Source of the DNA: Calothrix sp. NIES-2098
Lineage (GTDB): Bacteria; Cyanobacteriota; Cyanobacteriia; Cyanobacteriales; Nostocaceae
Length of the DNA: 64,000 nucleotides
Direction: 5' to 3'
NCBI GenBank assembly: GCA_002368175.1
Contig: AP018172.1
Span: 6,451,001 to 6,515,000 of the forward strand
Part shown: piece by piece, positions 1 through 9,300 of the stretch
Numbering within the stretch: position 1 is the first letter of the stretch
Layout of the letters: each line of letters begins with the position of its first letter
Program-made: the position numbers and the translations under genes
The notes under the pieces: model-generated
What the model was told of the DNA's origin: nothing
Seen by the model: only the letters and a program-made list of their open reading frames with translations
Database searches by the model: none

Positions 1-512
1 AGTACATCATATACCACATTTTTATGCTCAATTTCTTCAATAGCGTGCCACTCAAACAGCCGCTTTAAATTTGGTTCTGCGGACGCTATAAAATCGCCAT
101 CAAGAGCATATTCAGCCATTAAAGTGGTTAGGTGTTCAATTCCAGCCCCAACAGCTAAATTTAGGCTTATACTCAGTTTGGCGGACAAAAACTTAAAAAG
201 AATTTGTCTAAGAACAAGCAAATAGCCGTCAAATTTATAGCCTAACAAGTGTAAATTATGCCAAAATTTGCTATGATGCTGAGAATGTTGGGCTTCTTCA
301 CAGATAAAAGCTTGTGCTTGTTGTTTTAACTCAGGGTTATCAATTTTTCTAATTCTTCTTTTGACATTCTGAATTAAGTATTTTTCAATATCCGGCAGCA
401 GAATTGTTAAGCTATTTAATAAATGGGTTTTAAAAGCACTATTTCCTAACCAGTACCTTTCAATCTTGTTAGAGAACTCGAAATTTACGTGTCTTGTCTC
501 TAGTTTTGCCAT
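1..512 (-). CDS. Predicted metal-dependent protein, PF10118-like (3' end outside window)
   Basis: An open frame runs on the minus strand from ATG at 512 off the left edge, giving 170 visible residues that start MAKLETRHVNFEFSN. Conserved acidic/histidine motifs are visible: CEEAQHSQHH around residue 72, GAGIEHLTT around 122, and EWHAIEEIEHKNV around 156. This EExxH / EHxT / EWHxxEExEHK pattern is typical of the predicted metal-dependent hydrolase family PF10118, a helical, ferritin-like putative di-metal protein. The substrate is unknown for the family. The gene is divergent from the NarL-type regulator at 971, with a 458-bp gap between them. The family call rests on motif recall, not a search. 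Confidence 0.7.
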   Translation of the reverse strand, partial: MAKLETRHVNFEFSNKIERYWLGNSAFKTHLLNSLTILLPDIEKYLIQNVKRRIRKIDNPELKQQAQAFICEEAQHSQHHSKFWHNLHLLGYKFDGYLLVLRQILFKFLSAKLSISLNLAVGAGIEHLTTLMAEYALDGDFIASAEPNLKRLFEWHAIEEIEHKNVVYDV

Positions 513-970
513 AACATCTTAAATTGTTGGCATTATATAGCAGTCTTAGACCTTTTGCGAGAAATTTTCTATTAACAAATTTATATTAGAAAGCAAACGA
601 ATTTAAGGCTAAGTTAGCTGAAATCGTTGTAGAGATAGTACTGAACAGTCTTTATATTCATTTTTGGATATGTCTGGGTTGCTTAATTTAGTTACTATTG
701 CTATATTGCCAATTTAAAACATCTACCTCTAGATAGGTAGTAAAAAATCTTTAGTCTAATTGTGCAGCTTTTAGATGGTTTCTCTCGAATGAGAGAGCAT
801 TGCTCTTGAGATTGTGAATTGGCTCGTGCAAACAGTTCCTCCGATGGATAGACTCAAATTGTTATATCGCTTTAGAATTGCTGAAAAAGCAGAGATAACC
901 TACCAAAAAGAAGAATTCTGTTATCTCCAAGTGCTGAAAAAAGTATACATAGATTCTTTGAGGCTGAATG
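513..970. other. Divergent intergenic region, no gene supported
   Basis: This AT-rich gap separates two divergent genes and must hold both promoters. A 61-codon frame at 814-999 overlaps the regulator start and has no recognisable protein character, so it is not called. A short imperfect hairpin (AGAGC/GCTCT) lies near 795-810. Confidence 0.5.
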
Positions 971-1687
971 ATGAACGAGATTCGCGTAATTCTAATTGAA
1001 GACCACGACCTAACTCGTATAGGTATGCGTGCTGCTTTAAAGCAACAAGAAGGAATTCAAGTAGTTGGTGAAGCTAAAGATGGCAAATCTGGATTGTCGC
1101 TACTGAAATCTCTGCAACCAGATGTGGCGATAGTAGATGTAGGCTTGCCAGATCTAAGTGGAATTGAGCTAACGCAGATATTTAAAGATTCGGAAGCAGA
1201 CGCATCTTTGGCAACTAAGATTTTAATTTTGACTATGAATGATAGTGAAGATACTGTTTTAGCTGCGTTTGCTGCTGGAGCAGATTCTTATTACATGAAA
1301 GATGCCAGCATAGAGAAGTTAGCAGATGCTATCAGAACTACTCATGAAGGTAATTCCTGGATTGACCCTGCTATTGCTCGGATTGTATTGCGACAAAGCA
1401 ATAACGTTTATACAGAAGCAACTTCTCCTACTAAACCTTCAACAGTTGCAATTAACTCTTTGTCAGAATCAGAAACTGAATTACTTCTTGCTTACCCTTT
1501 AACTACACGGGAATTAGATGTTTTGAAGTTAATTGTTGATGGGTGCAGCAACAGCGAAATTGGCGAACAGCTTTATATTACAGTTGGCACAGTTAAAACC
1601 CACGTTCGCAACATTTTAAACAAGCTTTCGGTAAGCGATCGCACTCAAATTGCAGTCCGTGCTTTGCGCGCAGGATTGGTTCGATAA
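971..1687 (+). CDS. NarL/FixJ-family response regulator
   Basis: Two-component output protein of 238 residues: an N-terminal receiver and a C-terminal LuxR-type HTH DNA-binding domain. The acidic pocket is IEDHD near residues 9-13, the phospho-acceptor is D56 in VDVGLPD, and the conserved Lys is in YYMKDAS. The HTH runs from about 175 to the end (TTRELDVLKLIVDGCSNSEI, then TVGTVKTHVRNILNKL). ATG at 971 is chosen over ATG at 968 because it lies 7 nt after TTTGAGG and matches the start of the paralogue at 13729. The 3' end overlaps the convergent receiver gene by 43 bp. The cognate kinase is not evident from position; a hybrid kinase is encoded nearby. Confidence 0.93.
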   Translation: MNEIRVILIEDHDLTRIGMRAALKQQEGIQVVGEAKDGKSGLSLLKSLQPDVAIVDVGLPDLSGIELTQIFKDSEADASLATKILILTMNDSEDTVLAAFAAGADSYYMKDASIEKLADAIRTTHEGNSWIDPAIARIVLRQSNNVYTEATSPTKPSTVAINSLSESETELLLAYPLTTRELDVLKLIVDGCSNSEIGEQLYITVGTVKTHVRNILNKLSVSDRTQIAVRALRAGLVR

Positions 1688-2115
1688 TTGCTTTTGAGAA
1701 GATTGGCCACAGAATTAATAAATTCAACCGGTTCTATTGGCTTGACAAAGTATGCCTGAAATCCAGATGCTAGTGCTTCCTGTTCAACAGTTTCTTGAGC
1801 ATAAGCCGTCAAGGCTATTGCGGGAATTTGTTTTAGTTGTTGTGCGGACATTGCTCTAATTTTTCGTATCAGAGTACACCCGTCTATTTCAGGCAAGCCA
1901 ATATCACAAAGCAGTATATCGGGTTGCGTTTGTTCTAATACTGCTAGCGCTTCATAGGCCGATGCTGTTACTGCTACATTGGCTCCTGAATCTTCTAACA
2001 AAAAAGTTAGCAAGAGTTGTGTATCTTCATTATCTTCCACTAGCAAAACTCTTAAACCTTCTAAAGTTAGAGATGTTTGCGGAATTTCAGGATTTATGCT
2101 ATTTGCGATCCGCAT
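1645..2115 (-). CDS. Single-domain response regulator (receiver only)
   Basis: 156 residues: an approximately 20-residue leader, one CheY-like receiver (LRVLLVEDNEDTQLLLTFLL), phospho-acceptor Asp in LLCDIGLPEIDG, Thr in AIALTAYA and Lys in YFVKPIEP, then a short basic tail. There is no output domain, so it probably acts as a phosphorelay shuttle or by protein contact. Its last 14 or so codons are antisense to the final codons of the NarL-type regulator on the other strand. The stop at 1645 is well inside that gene, so the overlap is real if both are expressed. Confidence 0.88.
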   Translation of the reverse strand: MRIANSINPEIPQTSLTLEGLRVLLVEDNEDTQLLLTFLLEDSGANVAVTASAYEALAVLEQTQPDILLCDIGLPEIDGCTLIRKIRAMSAQQLKQIPAIALTAYAQETVEQEALASGFQAYFVKPIEPVEFINSVANLLKSNYRTNPARKARTAI

Positions 2116-2589
2116 ATTTTACCCTGTCCTCAGTTTTCTTTGTGAAAGTTAATAGTTTCTTCAGAATTCTAGCAGATAAAAAAAATATGAGCAAAGGTGA
2201 AAAACTTTAACTATAAACTCATTATAAAACTATTATTTAATGTATAAACTTATATCTTTAGGTAGATGAAGTATATATAGAAATCTGTATTTAAAATTCA
2301 AAGCACTATAGAGCTAGAAGAGATTGTATATATGATTTTTGAAGTTGTTAAGCTGAAAATATAAACTTTTATGATAAGTATATATCCTTATATAACAATT
2401 CCTATCTGAGTCTTGGAAAATATTCTGTTTAAGGAACCGCAAAGGAACCGAAGCATGAAAGAACAAGAATTTTACAAATGATATCTGACTGCTATAAGTT
2501 AGCTTTACCTTATTTTCTCCTCATTTCTAGTAAAGTTTCAGATTAATGTTTCATAGATAGGATATTAATTTTAGGTTGCACCTAAATTT
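2116..2589. other. Intergenic region, nothing recognised
   Basis: Very AT-rich gap between the receiver gene and cheB, both on the minus strand. It contains a short direct repeat GGAACCG near 2433-2450. No open frame with protein character and no clear terminator was seen. Confidence 0.4.
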
Positions 2590-3162
2590 TTATTTTTTAA
2601 TATTATAATGACAAAGATAGACTAATTTCTTTGCTATCTCTTCAAGCGGCAAAATCCAGTCTACAGCAACAGCAGTAATAGCAGCTTTTGGCATCACAGC
2701 ATATTCAGCATCAGTAGGTTCTTGAACAATTGCGATCCCAAAATTAGATTTGACCATTCTTAAACCTTGCACGCCATCCTCATTGGCTCCGGTTAAAATT
2801 ACTGCAATTACTTGTTTGCCATACACATCAGCAGCCGACTCAAACAAAACATCGATCGAAGGACGAGCATAAGAAACAGGCGCATCAATAGAAAGCGCAA
2901 AGTAGCCTGATTCAATTAAGAGATGGTAATCAGCAGGTGCTAAGTAAACGTAACCTGACAAAATTTCATCTTTATCCTCAACTTCTCGGACTGTTAAAGC
3001 TGTATCTTGCTGTAAAAGCTCTCCTAACTTATTGCAAGAATCTCGATGGCGATGCTGCACTATTACAATAGGAGATTCTAAATCTTTTGGGAGATTTTGT
3101 AGCAAAACTTTTATCGCAGATAAACCACCAGAAGATGCACCAATAACTACAATTTTAAACAC
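2590..3162 (-). CDS. cheB: Stand-alone CheB-type protein-glutamate methylesterase
   Basis: 190 residues covering only the CheB catalytic domain; the usual N-terminal receiver is absent. The serine-hydrolase residues line up as S10 in IGASSGG, H37 in IVQHRHR and D129 in LTGANEDG. The family removes methyl groups from, or deamidates, Glx residues in receptor helices. The gene begins 2 nt after the cheR stop, so the two are almost certainly co-transcribed and translationally coupled. No cheA, cheW or classical receptor gene is in the window, so chemotaxis is not implied. The target may be the nearby CHASE3-HAMP hybrid kinase or an unlinked protein (inference). Without a receiver, activity would not be controlled by phosphorylation in cis. 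Confidence 0.9.
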   Translation of the reverse strand: MFKIVVIGASSGGLSAIKVLLQNLPKDLESPIVIVQHRHRDSCNKLGELLQQDTALTVREVEDKDEILSGYVYLAPADYHLLIESGYFALSIDAPVSYARPSIDVLFESAADVYGKQVIAVILTGANEDGVQGLRMVKSNFGIAIVQEPTDAEYAVMPKAAITAVAVDWILPLEEIAKKLVYLCHYNIKK

Positions 3163-3164
3163 TT

Positions 3165-3995
3165 TTAATTCAACCTCCGATAGAGCTTTTCACCTTTGAC
3201 AAGCTCTTGGTATTGCTGGTCTTTAGTTGTAAAACGAATTGATTCTTGTCGTCCTAAACCTAAAATACCAAAAGGGCAAAGGCTATTATAAAAAAGTTCG
3301 TGTACGCGCTTTTGTAGTGTTTGGTTGAAATAAATTAAGACATTACGACAAATGATGATATGAAATTCGTTAAAAGAACTATCAGTTGCTAAATTATGCT
3401 GGGCAAATACAATATTTTCTCGTAAAGATGAGCGAATAATGGCATTGTCATAACCTGCTGTATAGTATTCTGAAAACGATTTATTTCCCCCAGCTTTTAG
3501 ATAAAGTTGGGTATAATCCTGCATGAGTTTGAGAGAAAAAATTCCACTTTTAGCTTGTTGCAGTACTTTTTCATTAAAGTCTGTGGCGTAAATACGGCAA
3601 CGTTGATAAAGTTTTTCCTCTTCTAGTAGAATCGCCATCGAGTAAACTTCCTCTCCTGTTGAACATCCGGCGTGCCAGATCCGAATAAAAGGATAGGTAC
3701 GTAAAAGCGGAATTACTTCGTTGCGCAACGCTAGATAAAAGCTAGGATCGCGAAACATGGAAGTTACATTTACTGTAATACTCAGCAAAAATCGTTCCAA
3801 AAATTCCCGATCGTGTAAAACCTGCTCTTGCAAATTAGAAACGCTATTCAGCCCTTCTTTTTTAATAAAATGATGGATACGACGCTTGAGCGAAGATAAG
3901 GCATAATTGCGGAAGTCATAACCCCAGTAGCGGTAAACTCCTTCAAGTAGTAACTGAATTTCGATATCTTCTAATTTTGGGTTAGGTAAAGACAT
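3165..3995 (-). CDS. cheR: CheR-type protein-glutamate O-methyltransferase
   Basis: 276 residues. The N-terminal all-helical CheR domain (about 1-75, with RRIHHFIKKEG) precedes the SAM-binding domain. Motif I is IWHAGCSTGEEVYS near 120, the cofactor acidic motif is IYATDFNEKVL, and IIICRNVLIYF is a very typical CheR segment. It transfers methyl from SAM to glutamates of signalling proteins. It is the first gene of a cheR-cheB pair with 2-nt spacing. Length is normal for the family. The closing segment LGRQESIRFT resembles the usual G..E... motif. The substrate cannot be read from the sequence. Confidence 0.92.
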   Translation of the reverse strand: MSLPNPKLEDIEIQLLLEGVYRYWGYDFRNYALSSLKRRIHHFIKKEGLNSVSNLQEQVLHDREFLERFLLSITVNVTSMFRDPSFYLALRNEVIPLLRTYPFIRIWHAGCSTGEEVYSMAILLEEEKLYQRCRIYATDFNEKVLQQAKSGIFSLKLMQDYTQLYLKAGGNKSFSEYYTAGYDNAIIRSSLRENIVFAQHNLATDSSFNEFHIIICRNVLIYFNQTLQKRVHELFYNSLCPFGILGLGRQESIRFTTKDQQYQELVKGEKLYRRLN

Positions 3996-4551
3996 AATAA
4001 AGGCACAAGAAAATTAACTAGTGTTCTTGCTTTAATCTTGAAAGACAAGCTTCACTAATTATTTGATGAACTATTTGGGAAAATGATTATGGCTAAATAA
4101 CGCGAAATTACTCAACCATGCTTTTTAATTAAAATTTTCTTTATCTCATAAACATCTCTCCAGGCTTTGCAGTAAATAAATTACTCTACTCAATTCCCAA
4201 AGCTGCAATCAAGTTGAATCTAACTACTTCTTGAGGAATATTCATGAGCCAAAATGCAATTTATAGAAATTACGCTTAATATCCAAAATAAAACTTTGAT
4301 AATATTTTTACGCCCGTCTCAAGTGAGATAAGCAAATAATTCTATGGTTCTAACTTTTTGTATTTTACGATTGAATTTAATTTGAAATTAATAATTTAGG
4401 AAATATTTAGGATTGAATTTAATGTAATGCTGAAGATGAATTGTTAAGAAAATATAGACAATAAATATTTAGCTAAAAAGACAAAACCAGGCTTATCAAG
4501 AAACCTGGTTATTCTCTTTATAACGATTCTGTGCAACAAAATCTCTGACTG
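3996..4551. other. Intergenic region upstream of cheR
   Basis: AT-rich gap of about 550 bp between the GH13 gene and cheR, both on the minus strand. It should hold the cheR promoter and contains the terminator hairpin listed at 4475-4510. No frame with protein character was found. Confidence 0.4.
4475..4510 (-). terminator. Rho-independent terminator of the GH13 gene
   Basis: Inverted repeat AACCAGG (4485-4491) / CCTGGTT (4504-4510) with a 12-nt loop. Read on the minus strand it is followed by a T-rich run (TTTTGTCTTTTT), 40 bp past the stop of the gene ending at 4552. Confidence 0.75.
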
Positions 4552-6210
4552 TTATTGCCAGACAAATACCTTAGCTTCAAACGGGCCTAAATCAGTCATC
4601 AAGGAGTTATCACCAGCTTCGACATCATAATTACCCGTCCATTCGTGCCAAGTACCATTTTCTGGAAAGTCGGGAATTGTATATCCTGCCAAAAATTCAT
4701 TAGAAAAATTGGCAACGACTACTACACGCGAACCTTCACCATTCCAACGGGTATATGCTATGACTTGAGATTCTGGATTTTCATGGAAAAAGTTAATATT
4801 TTCCGTGTACAAAGCATGATTTTGTTTGCGCAGAGCGATTAAACCTTTGTAATATTCAAATAAGCCACGATTATCGTCACCAGCTAGCAATGTCCAATCA
4901 ATTTTTGCTTGCTCGGTAGTTTTATATTTGAACTCACCAAACTCTTCACCCATCCAAATTAGAGGAACGCCTACCGCAGTCATCAACAGAACTACACCCA
5001 ACTTGATGCGGCGGAAAGCTTCTTCTCCTAAAATGTCGCGATCGCCTAAATCGGCCATCACATGATTGTGGTCGTGGTTGGTGAGGTAGTTAACTACATT
5101 GGTTGCACCCATAAAGCCTTGGCGCTTGCAGTCCAGCACGTCTTTGAGGCGTTCTAAATCAAATGTATCTCCAGCAATATGCTCTAGAACGCAATGATAA
5201 AAGCTATCATGCCAGCAACCATCCATCGGGCCATCAACATTGGTAATGCTAGGTGTTTCGGGGATGTGTTCGGCAACATTGTAAAAGGGTTTGCTGCCAG
5301 CAGTTTGCTTGGCTTCCTGCACTATCCAATGCATAAAATCATAATTGGCGATTTGCCTTGCTGCATCGTAACGAATACCGTCAATGTGGTACTCCTCAAT
5401 CCAGTAACGCACTGTATCGCCAATAAATTTGCGTGCTGGGTAGATATCGAGATTTTCGTCGTAGTGTTCGTAATTAAACTCCGGCCCCCAGTTATTATCA
5501 GGATCGCGGGGTTCGTGGTGATACCAATAATCGTGGTCTATTTGAGTTAACGGTGCGGACGCTTCGGAATGGTTATAAATCCCATCCATCAATACCCGAA
5601 TTCCTCTGGCATGACACTCATCGATTAAATGTTTCAAATCTGCGGTAGAACCATAACTAGATTCTGTAGCTAAGAAATGCCGAGGATTATAACCCCAACT
5701 GTAATCGCCAGGATACTCTTTGACTGGCATTAGTTCAATGGCATTAATTCCCAAATCGCAGAGATAATCTAGCTTCTCAATCACATGCTTGTATTTACCG
5801 CGCAGTTTGGGGTCATCTTCCCCGCCAGAAAAATCTGCAACGTGTAATTCGTAGATAACTAATTCATGGTCAGCCGGTAAAGGTTTATCATCATGGTGCC
5901 AAACATAGGTATCAACAATTCTTTCACCATCCTTAATCCGCACAATGCTATTTTCACTAGCGCTCATGCCATCAATATCGGTAGCATAAGGGTCAGTAAC
6001 ATCTACCGACTGGTCTTCTTCAAAAAACCAGCTTTTGGACTGGACGCGAAACTTATATTCGTAAGTGCCATCTTCTAAATCTACAGTGGCGCGAAAATAA
6101 CCATCTTCACCCTTTTCCATTGGGATTTCTTGCCAATCAGAAAAAGAAGCAATTAATGATACGGCTTTGTTATAAGGAGCAAACAAATTAAATTCTATAG
6201 GACTAGCCAT
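4552..6210 (-). CDS. GH13 alpha-amylase-family glucan hydrolase with N-terminal CBM48-like domain
   Basis: 552 residues. The first 90 or so form an immunoglobulin-like domain of the CBM48/E-set type (FNLFAPYNKAVSLIASFSDW and YEYKFRV). A GH13 barrel follows. Catalytic motifs are IDGIRYDAARQI (nucleophile Asp), FYNVAEHIPE (acid/base Glu) and NYLTNHDHN (transition-state Asp). A C-terminal beta domain ends at VFVWQ. No signal peptide is seen, so it probably acts on intracellular glycogen-like glucan. Branching versus hydrolysis cannot be separated by eye. ATG at 6210 (MASPIEFNLF) is preferred over the start at 6273 because CACAGGAATTAT precedes it; the longer form adds 21 residues. Confidence 0.85.
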   Translation of the reverse strand: MASPIEFNLFAPYNKAVSLIASFSDWQEIPMEKGEDGYFRATVDLEDGTYEYKFRVQSKSWFFEEDQSVDVTDPYATDIDGMSASENSIVRIKDGERIVDTYVWHHDDKPLPADHELVIYELHVADFSGGEDDPKLRGKYKHVIEKLDYLCDLGINAIELMPVKEYPGDYSWGYNPRHFLATESSYGSTADLKHLIDECHARGIRVLMDGIYNHSEASAPLTQIDHDYWYHHEPRDPDNNWGPEFNYEHYDENLDIYPARKFIGDTVRYWIEEYHIDGIRYDAARQIANYDFMHWIVQEAKQTAGSKPFYNVAEHIPETPSITNVDGPMDGCWHDSFYHCVLEHIAGDTFDLERLKDVLDCKRQGFMGATNVVNYLTNHDHNHVMADLGDRDILGEEAFRRIKLGVVLLMTAVGVPLIWMGEEFGEFKYKTTEQAKIDWTLLAGDDNRGLFEYYKGLIALRKQNHALYTENINFFHENPESQVIAYTRWNGEGSRVVVVANFSNEFLAGYTIPDFPENGTWHEWTGNYDVEAGDNSLMTDLGPFEAKVFVWQ

Positions 6211-6366
6211 ATAATTCCTGTGTGTGGCGAACTCTTTATTAGCGTTGTATGGTTGCATTTTCATACGCAGCATTAAAGATGCACATCACACTGGAGAACA
6301 AAAAATTATTTAACTGATTCTTTCTCAAGATTGCACGGGGTCATCCATAAGATAGTGCGTAGCCTT

Positions 6367-9300
6367 TTACCGATACAACCAAACTCGCAGCAGTGATAGT
6401 AATTGCTCTGTATCTACAGGTTTAGTAATATAATCTGAGGCTCCGGCTTCGATGCATTTTTCGCGATCGCCTTGCATAGCTTTTGCAGTTAAAGCAATTA
6501 TTGGCAGCGAACGAAATTGCTGGTGTTGGCGGATAGCATGAGTTGTTTCATAACCATCCATTTCTGGCATCATTACATCCATTAAGACGGCATTGATATC
6601 AGGGTTGGCTTGCAATATTTCAATGCCATCTCTACCATTTTCAGCAAATAATACTTGCATTTGATAGCCTTCTAACAAGCTAGTAATTGCAAAGATATTG
6701 CGCACGTCATCATCAATAATTAAAATCTTTTTATGTGCAAGTATCGAGTCAGAACTACGCAGTTGCTCTAATATTTGCCGCTTCGGCTGGGGTAAATTGG
6801 CTTGGATGCGATGTAGAAATAAGGCAGTTTCATCGAGTAAACGCTCAGGCGATCGCACATCTTTGATAATTATTGTTTCTGCTAGGCGGCGCAGTTGGGT
6901 TTCTTCTTGACGGGAGAGTTGTTTGCCTGTATAGACAATAATCGGAATTTTCCGTAAGTTCGGTTGTTTTTTAATTTGCTCAATTAGTTCTAACCCAGTC
7001 ATATCAGGTAAGCCCAAATCCAGCACTATGCAATCAATCTGCTGGGATTGCAATGTTGCTAAAGCAGCGGCGGCGGAATTTGCGGCTGTACTATGAACGT
7101 CGCCATTGCCAATGAGTTCAATGATACTGCGGGCTTGCAATGGGTCGTCTTCAATTACCAGCAAGTTTCTCACTTTACGCTCGACAAAGCCTTTAATATC
7201 ACTTAAGGCTTCAGTTAATTGTTCTTTAGAAACAGGCTTTTGTAAGTAGGCGATCGCGCCTAACTCTAAGCCGCGTTGCTGGCGATCGTCAACAGAAAAG
7301 ATGTGTACTGGAATGTGGCGTGTTTCCAGATCGTGTTTGAGACGGTCTAGCACCATCCAACCATCCATATCTGGCATACAAATATCTAAGGTAATCGCAT
7401 CGGGTTTAAATTGTTGTGCTAGAGCTAAACCTTGTTTACCGTGCAAAGCGACTACAACCTTAAATCCTTGTGCTTGACCCATTTCTAGCAAAATGCGGGC
7501 GAATTTCACATCATCTTCGATCGCTAGCAAAACTCTGTCACCCGATTGAATATGATTGCGATCGTCTGGAATTTCCGTTTGCAAAGAAGGCGCGATCGCC
7601 AGTGAAGAAACTTTCTTTTGGTCTTCTTTGCTTTTGCGATCGGGAATATTTTCTGGTTGAGTTTCTGCTGTTGTCCAAACTTTGTGTAAAGGTAAATAAA
7701 GCGTAAAAGTACTTCCTTGTCCTGGTTGGCTAACTAGTTCAATTCTCCCACCCAAAAGGTGAGCCAGTTCGCGGCTGATAGATAAACCTAAGCCTGTTCC
7801 CCCATATTTACGGCTGGTTGTCCCATCTGCTTGTTGGAAAGCTTCAAAAATCAGTTGCTGCTTGTCTGTGGGTACGCCAATACCTGTATCTTTGACGGCA
7901 AAAGCAACTGTATCGGCTGAAGCCATGCTAATTTGTAAAGTGACTCCGCCCTGTTCGGTAAACTTAAAAGCGTTCCCTAACAAATTATTCAAGATTTGTT
8001 GTAAGCGTTTGAGATCGGTATTAAAACTCTGCGGCAATTTTGGATCGATTTCAATATTAAAACTTAGCCCTTTTTCTAGAGCAACTTCGCGGAATGTCGC
8101 TCGGAAATGGCTTTGCAAATCTCCAAAATTTACTTGCTTATTCTCTACAATAAAAGTACCAGATTCGATTTTAGCTAAATCTAAAATTTCATTAATTAAT
8201 TCTAATAAATCTGTTCCAGCAGCATATATAGTTTGGCTATATTCTATTTGCTTATCTGTTAAGTTGCCCTCAGGGTTTTCTGACATCAATCTTGCTAAAA
8301 TTAGCAAGCTATTTAAAGGTGTCCGCAACTCATGGGACATATTTGCTAAAAATTCTGACTTATATTTAGAAGTTACAGTTAATTGCTTGGCTTTCTGTTC
8401 TAAAGCTAACCTAGCTTGCTCTATCTGTTGATTTTTCGCTTCAACTTCTCGTTTTTGTACTGCTAACAATTCTGCTTTTTCTTCCAACTCCTCATTTAAA
8501 GCTTGTAATTCTTCATTAGATTGTTGTAATTCTTCCTGTTGTTGTTTTAATAGTAATTGCGATTCTTCTAATTCCTGTGCCTGTTCTTGCAAAAGTTGAT
8601 TGCTGTGCTTGAGTTCTTCTTGCTGAGTTTGTAGTTCCTCAGTCAATGCTTGAGATTGCTGGAGTAGTTGCTGAGTGAGCATATCAGCATTAATAGCATT
8701 TAACGCTATGCCAATTACTTCGCTAACTTGCTCCAAAAATACTAAATGTAATTCATTAAAATGTTGAAACGATGCTAATTCAATTACAGATGTCACCTTG
8801 TTTTCAAACAATACAGGCAAAACCACAATATTTAATGGCGGAGCTTCGCCTAAGCCCGAACTAATCCGAATATAATCATTAGGAACTTGTGTTAGTAAAA
8901 TTCTCTGCTTTTCTAAAGCACATTGTCCTACTAATCCTTCTCCTAAATGAAATTGATTGGCTAAATTTTTGCGTTCGCTGTAAGCATAGCTAGCAAGTAA
9001 CTTCAATACAGGCCGATCTTCCCTGCCATCCATTACATAGAAAACTCCTTGTTGCGCTCCAACTAAAGGTGCTAGCCGCGATAAGAGTAATTGAGTAACA
9101 TTTGCTAAATTTCTGCGCCCTTGCAGGATATTACTAAACTCAGCTAAATTCGATTTTAACCAATTTTCGGCTTCATTTTTTTGCTGATTTTCTCTTAAAT
9201 TAACAACCATTTGATTGAAACTACGTGTTAGTGCGCCTATCTCATCTTGACGTAATGTATGTGGTAAATTAGCTGACAAATCGCCATCAGCAATCTTTTC

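Noticed and set aside
814..999. 61-codon frame before the first response regulator
   Set aside because: It overlaps the regulator start, has no family features and no ribosome site; treated as chance.
2590..3995. Chemotaxis operon
   Set aside because: Only cheR and a receiver-less cheB are present; cheA, cheW, cheY-partner and receptor genes are absent from the window.
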